DNA of 64,000 bases from Casuarius casuarius (taxonomy: Eukaryota; Chordata; Aves; Casuariiformes; Casuariidae). The notes under the pieces are model-generated. The model ran no database searches, was not told the origin of the DNA, and saw nothing but the letters and a program-made list of their open reading frames with translations. Both the position numbers and the translations under genes were made by a program. Shown here in pieces: positions 57,223 to 64,000 of the stretch. How positions within the stretch are numbered: position 1 is the first letter of the stretch; each line of letters starts with the position of its first letter. The DNA is taken from the NCBI GenBank assembly GCA_003342895.1, contig PTFA01000314.1:979413-1043412 (forward strand), written 5' to 3'.

Positions 57223-57228
57223 AATAAA
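57223..57228 (+). terminator. EPHA5: Candidate distal polyadenylation signal AATAAA
   Basis: AATAAA occurs in cataaaaataaaaaaaatc at the end of a T-rich, UTR-like block. Sequence becomes abruptly GC- and CpG-rich immediately after, which argues that the transcript ends here. Confidence 0.5.
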
Positions 57229-57240
57229 AAAAATCTTTGA

Positions 57241-59229
57241 ATACCAGCTGCAGCCGGCTGTGGGTCGCCCCCACCGCCGGCGCCCTGGGTCCGTGTGTGA
57301 GCTCTCTGCACCATGTCGGCTTTCCCGCTCACGCGTGTCCGGGGCTTACTCTGTAGTTCAGCCACCATCAAAAAGCACTTCGTGTCTTTGCCCTTCCCGG
57401 GGGAAAAGAGGAACAGGTGGAGGCTGGCGGCTCGAGAGCAAGCCGGCACATTCGACCATNACCCCCCCTTCCCTTGTGTCCTCTAAGCTGGGTCATACAG
57501 CTGAGCACACCGTTGGCGGGGAGAGCGGGGCCCTGGGAGATGGGCAGCGGGGACTGAGCCCAGGCAGCCAGCCCCCCTCCCAAGGGAAGGCCCTGATGAA
57601 TCCTGCTCAATCTCTCCTACCTCTGTTTTGATTTTTTGGGGGCGGGGAGAGGCATCTGCTTTTTTTGTTTGCTTTGCGAGGCAGAGCAGCCACATTGGGG
57701 TCCAAAGTCCTGCAGGCACAGTGGGTCCCAGCCAGGTGCTCCCTTAGGTGCTAAGGGGTTGTCATTATTTTTTTCCCCTGAGACTCGATTTGTCTGAATT
57801 TTGGATGGGGGGACTCAGCTCCTGCTCCCGGCCCATGTCGCTCAGCAAACTTGAGCAACAGCCAAATAATATATGCCTGGAGGTGTGGGTAGGGGTGCCT
57901 AATAGTCATGGCAGATGGGGGGTATCTGCTGCCCAAGGACCAAAAGAGGAGGAGGTCAGCACCGATGAGGATGGAGAGAGGCGATGCTGATTTTACCACT
58001 GTACTGGAAAACAGTGGGAGATTGTTGTCCCTTGNGCTTATGGCCTGGAAAGATGAGGGAGGCTGGGAGGGCAGAGGAACACTGCTTTATACATGAAAGG
58101 AAACATAAGGTCAATTGGATTAACAGAGTGATGTTGTCAGCACCTCAGCTAAAACCTCTCTGCATGGGCATGCCAGCCTGAAGCATTAATTATTATTTAG
58201 CTCTTGCTTTATCTATTGCTTAACCAGGATGGCGACAGACTGTGAGACGCTATAAGAGGGCAGCCGGGATGGGGAAAATGCTAATAATTCGCCAAGACTG
58301 GGCTTAGCTGCTCTCTGTGGCTTTTCAACGAGGTCTCCCTAGAAAGGCTCTTAATTCCCACTGCTGTGTGACTAGGGCTGTCCCTTCATTAATGCATAGC
58401 AGCATTTTGGCGCTGAGCACTTCAGGATGCCCAAGGAGACAGATTGGGACCTGACAAAACTTGCTGCTGCAGAGCTTTTTGGGATAGTAAATATGAAAGC
58501 TGGCTGCAAAGCCTATCCATAAGCCTCAGTATTAAGTGAGTACCAAAAAGGGCTAGGAAAGCATCAGTTCAGGCAGACAGTCATGATCAAGAAGGGCACA
58601 TAGGTGCGGCTCTGGGCACCAAAACCCAGTGAGCCCTTAAAAAGAGGTGTTTCCAGATGTGCCATAGGGAGCTGGGCCTCAGGCATGGCGGTGAGCACGG
58701 CACTGGCAGGAGGAGCAACCAAACTACAGGTAAGAAAGAGCCTGAACTGGGTAGGGAAAGGTTAGGGAAAAAGCCAACAGCGGTTAGCAGAAATAATGCC
58801 CACAATGGGCAGGCATTAAGCAAGCAACAGCTTTGCGCAAAGTGGCACAATGCACACATGGGCAGCCCTGTCAAAAGNTCATGTATCACACTGCAGGTGG
58901 AGAACTTCAGCCCAGCTGGGGACTCGTGCTCGCAGGATTTTGCTGCTACAGAGAGCTAATAAGGAGCAAATGCAGAATTGCATTGCATTTCCTAGGCTTG
59001 TCATTAGGAGGCTGTGAGGCACCGAGAGAAAACTCATATTTATTCTCCAAGACTTCTCTGGGCCTGTTTTTTACTCCCCCCCATGCAGCAGCCAGCATGA
59101 ACAGTGCAGGGGGAAAAAAAAATTACCCTGCACTGGATCTTTTGTCTATAGCAAAGAAAACCGGTGTGTTTGGGCAAAGCAGGCAGTGCTCTGCCTTGAA
59201 CTCACAGCCCAATTAATTTCAGGTTACAA

Positions 59230-59233
<4 letters not shown>
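57241..59233. other. Downstream intergenic sequence with CpG-dense start
   Basis: The first 110-340 bases are CpG-dense (about 11 CpGs between 57251 and 57360). The rest is mixed-composition intergenic DNA. I see no gene, RNA or recognised repeat. Open frames on both strands here are short and domain-free. Confidence 0.6.

Positions 59234-59295
<62 letters not shown>
59234..59295. repeat. 62-nt homopolymer T tract
   Basis: An uninterrupted run of 62 T. It could be the tail of a retrosequence inserted on the minus strand, a simple expansion or an assembly artefact. No flanking target-site duplication or recognisable retrosequence body was found by eye. Confidence 0.9.
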
Positions 59296-62200
59296 CTAAA
59301 TTGTTTACTTGATCTTGAAAAGCGCTTTTAATTGAAACAGGCAGGTGAGCCTTGTAGAGACAAGTTATAACTATTTTGGGAATCATCAGTCTGAGCTAAA
59401 GAAAAATTTAATTCCCCCCCATTTCCTCACTTGCTCTTGCTGTTTCTGCTAATGTGAAAATTTGCAATGAGAATTAACCCTGCATCAGTAGCCTACAAAG
59501 CAGAAACTACGAGTGGTGGGATTAAAGAACAGGATGGATTTATTCAAGGGAATGCCTGGAGTCCTTCTTCAGCACTCCTGAAAAACCCTGCACAGAGAAG
59601 CTTGGCAAAACAGGGAGAAGCTCTCTGGGAAAGGGGATGCAAGCAAAAACACATAAAATCCCTTCTTCAATGTATCTGTTGCATAAGAGGGAAGAAAAAA
59701 CAAAAAAGGGAAAGCTGTAGATGGGATGCCAGCTTTTTTCTTGTTTTGCTACCAATAAAGGCCATATTTATTACAAGAAAATTGAAATCCTATTGATTTT
59801 GCTCCTGAAACACTGCATTGCAAGCTTGACATTTAAACATGAAACACAAAGTGGCAAAGTTTAATCCATGAGAACAGTGTTCAGAGTCGCTGAGCAAAAG
59901 GGCATGAGAGGTAAAAAATGATACTTCGTTTAAAAAGGGGAGAAAAAAAAAAGAAGAAGAAAAGGAACAAGCCCTCCTGTCCTCCTGCTGGGTGAGCAAC
60001 ACTGGCTCAGTGGGGTCCCAGCCTTCCCTGCTCCATCGCCTTCTGCTGAGCAGCATTGGCAGGGGTCAGCCTAATTTCAGTGGGTCCCAAGAGCCATGGG
60101 GCAAGACCTCAAGCTAGGAAATGGGATTTTTCTACAGATTTTCTTTGCCTCCAAGCTGGGCTGACCAGGTAATCAGAGGCTGTGAGAGCTCCTCATGTAA
60201 TCAGGGTGTCTGCTTGGCACATGGGGGCTCTTCTCTCCTGTCACCTACTTGCAGGAGCTTAATACTTACGGGCCTGCTGGATTTTGCAAACACAAGCAAA
60301 ATTGACTATTTTCTCCCAAATCTTCTTGGGGGAGAGGAAAGGAGGCATATATATCCACACACTTGCAAAAACCATGCGTACATAAGCTGGGCTCTAGCAA
60401 ACCCAGCAACACATGCCAGAGAGCTCACCCTTTGCTCTCCTGAATTTGTATAATTTTTACCCTGCTGTATCCCTTTATTCAGTGATTTCCCTATAAAATG
60501 TCCATGAGGATGGCTCAAGATGTGGGGGTGATCTGCTGCTGTAGGGAAGGGCTGTGAGATGAGGTGGCTGGGATGCACTTGGAAATTTGTCACCCCCCAT
60601 TTCACTGGTGGCTCCAANATTGGGGCAGATTCTCAAGACTGGCCCTTGAATTTCACTGTGGGAACCGACAGGTAAAGGGCAGAGTGGCACATGTATATAT
60701 TTTTATATATGGCTCCAGTGCAGCAAATGATGTGGGAATGACCACAGACTGCACTGAAAAGGGGCATTTCGGGCCAGGTGGGGCTGCAAACAGAATTCAT
60801 CAGGGTTTGTTAACATTTGGCTCATAATTTTCATTAATGATCCTGGCTTCAGCATGAGGGAAGTTAATGAAACCTGCTGATAAAGGGAGGAGAGCCAGCA
60901 TTATCAGAAAGGAAAGGGGGGGAGCCTCAAAAAAGATTATGTTGAAGAGCAGGATGATAGAAAAATGGAATGAATTTTATAACATACTGAGAAGACAGTG
61001 CATGAGCAAGGCAGCCATGCAGGGACATGCAGCCTTGTTCCTGCCTAAAAATCCACCCTGAGGAAATGCTGCAGGATGTTGATGGGGGCCAAAGCAGGTA
61101 AGAGCTGGCACTGGGGGAAAAAAAATACTGCCTATGGCCAAAATCAGCGCAGGAGCAAATACTAGCTGTAAATATATGTCACCAAGTTAGCATAAACTTG
61201 CAAGCAAGTTTTTTTTAAAAAAAAAAAAAAAAAAACAAATTTGTGCTGGAAGGCCAGGCTTTTGTGGCCTTAATCACAGCTCTGGCAGTCAGCTTGGCAT
61301 TAACAGCCAGGCTGAAAGTTTCGTCCTCACAAGTTGGCTGCTATTTTTGCAGCTGGAATCGAGTGCTTTATATTAAGGTGTCAATAATGGATATTTTGTA
61401 GCAGGCTGAGGCCCGATTTTGACCTTGTTAGGCACAGCAAACTCACACTCCCTCTTTTCCTGCCATGCTTATTGCTCATTTTGTAGTGGCAGTAACTACT
61501 CTACGAGAGAAAAAAATAATAATCAACCAATGCCTGCCCCCATGCTTAGCATTTCAGGGAGCCTCCCCTTCATGCACTATTCATTCTCTGCACAGAATTC
61601 CAAAATCAGCTGATTTCTTTGCCCTTATGCAGGGAAGACAATTAGCCTGCAGGGGCCCCTGGGAACCTAATTAGCAGGGCAAAAAGCCAACTGCGAGAGC
61701 TGCAAAGCTGGGTGCTAGGTCAGAAATGCCACAGAGTTAAGGCTCTTCAAGCATGACCTTATCCTTCCCTGAATACTCATATGTCCTTCTCTACATATGT
61801 ACCTAATGGAGGGCTGTGTAAGAGGGCTGAAACAGTGCCTTTATTTTTTTTCCTCCGGGAGGGGCAGGGAAGGGGAGCCTTGTGCATGTGAGCTGGCATG
61901 CTGGGCGGCACTTGATACCAAGCCACGAAGCATGGGAGACGGTCCAACCCGGCAGCAGCGAGCAGTTGCTTCATATGCCCGAGGAGNGACTGTGTTCAGC
62001 AGGAGAGACCATTCCGTCCAGCGACTCTGCCTCACCGCAGAAATAAAAACATGTATTCCATAGCTGGCGGCCTCCTTTTCTGAATACCAGCTATCTTTTA
62101 ATGCCGATAGTGGTCACCCCAGNGAGGGATGGAAGCCCAATTTCGTATTCATATGCAAAGCAATGAAGTCTGCTTTTGGTCCGTAATGCTGTGCGTTTTT

Positions 62201-64000
62201 CCAAATCCAGCAAATTCGGGCTAGTCAGCTTTTTCTACTGGCCGGTGGATGAGGGACATGGTGCCAAATGGCATGTTTGCTCTTGCTGCTCTTTTTTTCC
62301 TGTATAGCGCCAGAGCCTCCAGCCAGGGGAGGAGTTCTGGCAAATTCTCTGCTTTTTTTAATCCCTGCTGATCAGTGCTATTAGTTATTATTTGCAGTGC
62401 AGCAATTTCCCAGGCCTCTCTTAAAGGCTTAAGGCTGAGAATATTTTGTGAGAGGTGTCATGCAAACACGTTCCCAGGGACAGTCCCTCTGGTTTAAAGT
62501 TTATTGTATTTGGGGGCAATAATAATATTTTGAGATGTTTCTTTGCTGGTTGTTTCTCCCTAATAATTTTATTAATAAGATGAAATCGGCAGAGGTTTTT
62601 GGCAGACCTATGTCACTTGCTTTGCAAGGCTGTTGCAATACCAATTTTATTTAGCATGGTAGCTTGCTATTTGCCTTTTCTGTGGCTTTAACTGATTTGA
62701 TATTAATACTGATTAGTAAAAATAACAATATATTCCTCACACCTGAGAATGGAGGAAGCTATCACCTTGGCTAATTTCAATATGTGTGCAGAGGGATTTG
62801 CTTGCAGCTAGCAGCACATTAAGCGCAATTCGCCCAGAAAGGGCTCTGTTGCAGCAACGCGCCAGCACCGCAGCCCCTGTGATTTAAAGGCAGCAGTCAA
62901 TTTCTGCTGGCAACCACTGTTTTTATTGAAGTCAGTCCATCACAAGCACTGCCATCACCCCGAAGTGCCGCTTGGGGAGCTCTTCGTTGCCTCCGAAGAT
63001 CTTGCAGGCTTTTTTTTTTTTGTTGGCACATTTAAATGGTAATTTTTTTTTTTTTCTGCGTTTGTGCTCTGTAGTTTGATACAGTTACGTTCTACCTGTG
63101 ACCGTTTTTTTGGAAGAATTAAGGCTTTTCATCAAAACCAGGCTTATCGAGGCTAGACTAAAGCATGAGACACCTAGTAATTCTTCTGCTCCCTTTTGCC
63201 TCATGTTGGCTTTTTTTAAAATTCCTTTTCTCCTTTTCCCAAAGTTCAAGCCCACGAGAGAGTGCAAACTCCTCTCCTTATGGCATTCGGCTATCAGGTA
63301 GTTTTGGATCCAGACAGACTCAGAGCAACCCTCACTGTCCAAAACTCTAGCCATTAGACAAATAGATATAATTTTTTTTGTTTGATTGCTGAATCCATTT
63401 CTTATAGCTGCTGGTCTTTCTGCAGATCTGTTTAACCAGCACAACCCCCTCTCTGATATGTTTTTAGGGACTTCGAACAACAGCTACTGCATTTGTTTAA
63501 TCTCATTAGACTTGTCCTAAAAGATTTTCTTTACCTTTTTTTTTTTTTTAATCTTCCCCATGCAGCAGCCATGTGTACTGACATCTCTATAGAGCAAGTG
63601 AGAGGGGCAATCTCCTCTTCTAATGTATAATGAACATAAAATCAAATAGTGATCTCCTGTACCTAAGCTACCATTAATATTTTGTTTCTGATTCACTGCT
63701 CTTTGTCTCAAGTAGATTCCCTGTCATGTGGGATGCAGCAACAGTTGAAAGAGACATTCAGCCTCTATGATATCCTGAAAGTGAGGGAGTTTTAAGCTTT
63801 AGCAACATATGCAGCTTGGATTGGATTATATGCATATCATAAATATATTAAAAATATATATAGCTTGGATCACTATAGTGAGGTGCTGAGGAGCTTATTG
63901 TCCTCCTCCGTAGTGCAGCTTGTGCAATAACCTCATGTCACACCTTCAATTCCTGTTGTGAACAAGACCAGAAGAGAGCCTCCCCACCCACCCCCACCCC
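59296..64000. other. Intergenic sequence, no gene recognised
   Basis: This interval contains A/T homopolymers (61209-61235, 63011-63021, 63045-63055), an AT-rich block at 62370-62800 that looks like a candidate conserved noncoding element, and a C-rich terminal stretch. No coding exon, RNA gene or intact transposon could be supported. It is consistent with the gene-poor flank expected next to EPHA5. Confidence 0.6.
62370..62800. promoter_or_regulatory. Candidate conserved noncoding element downstream of EPHA5
   Basis: An AT-rich but non-repetitive block with cores such as TATTAGTTATTATTTGCAG, GGCAATAATAATATTTTG, CCTAATAATTTTATTAATAAG and TGATATTAATACTGATTAG. Dense TAAT/ATTA cores in a gene-poor flank are typical of long-range developmental enhancers. 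The suggestion is based on appearance only. Confidence 0.25.

Larger units (their letters stand above)
53283..57240 (+). other. EPHA5: EPHA5 3' untranslated region
   Basis: The untranslated sequence follows the stop directly. The first 0.9 kb is AT-rich, UTR-like and ends at AATAAA 54157-54162, a likely proximal end. The sequence then crosses a GC-rich patch (about 54230-54540), an 18-nt T run with a strong cryptic acceptor (to 55070), AATAAATAAATAAA at 55868, AATAAA at 56788 and AATAAA at 57223. Long 3' UTRs of around 4 kb are usual for this gene as I remember it, so extension to about 57.24 kb is plausible but inferred. Pumilio-type UGUANAUA sites lie at 53954 and 55835. Open frames in the GC-rich part are not supported as genes. 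Confidence 0.65.

Noticed and set aside
57110..57631. 173-codon + strand frame across the distal poly(A) region
   Set aside because: It spans a T-rich UTR end and a CpG-dense patch and contains an ambiguous codon. No homology is recognised, and its start lies within likely EPHA5 UTR.

Overview
The window is vertebrate genomic DNA, most likely avian. It carries the 3' half of one split gene on the + strand, the Eph receptor tyrosine kinase EPHA5 (chicken name Cek7). All introns are GT-AG and most are 1-9 kb. Obvious dispersed repeats are few, isolated single Ns look like draft-assembly ambiguities, and no bacterial-style gene packing is present. The EPHA5 call rests on reading thirteen consecutive exons in frame. 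They include the family-typical exon lengths 125, 186, 62, 210, 150, 194 and 156 nt and paralog-specific peptides (for example [35 protein letters not shown]). The avian assignment rests on remembered resemblance to chicken Cek7, chiefly in the juxtamembrane cassette, and is an inference.

Layout. 1-1409 is intron. Exons at 1410-1534 and 5219-5378 encode the second fibronectin III domain. 9291-9396 encodes the transmembrane helix. 18051-18116 is a 66-nt in-frame cassette that is known to be alternatively spliced. 25008-25075 and 26685-26810 encode the juxtamembrane region with its two regulatory tyrosines and the start of the kinase. 27927-28112, 32556-32617, 33441-33650, 35515-35664 and 40329-40522 complete the kinase. 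43890-44045 and 53177-53282 encode the SAM domain and C-terminus, with the stop at 53280-53282. Together they encode 571 residues, numbered here from the alanine whose codon is split by the first acceptor. The signal peptide, ligand-binding domain, cysteine-rich region and first FN3 repeat lie upstream of the window.

The 3' UTR begins at 53283. It has several candidate polyadenylation signals (54157, 55868, 56788, 57223) and two Pumilio-type sites. From about 57.24 kb to the end I find no gene. That stretch holds a CpG-dense patch, a 62-nt T tract and an AT-rich block that looks like a conserved noncoding element.

Biology: EPHA5 is a neuronal receptor for GPI-anchored ephrin-A ligands in axon guidance, topographic mapping and synaptogenesis. 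I found no new multi-gene system. The most interesting leads are isoform-generating: the cassette adds cysteines next to the membrane and a YPSL endocytosis-like motif, a NAGNAG acceptor lies before the TM exon, and two introns have open read-through followed by AATAAA that could make kinase-less or SAM-less receptors. Intronic perfect palindromes match HSF and ATF4/CEBP consensus sites.
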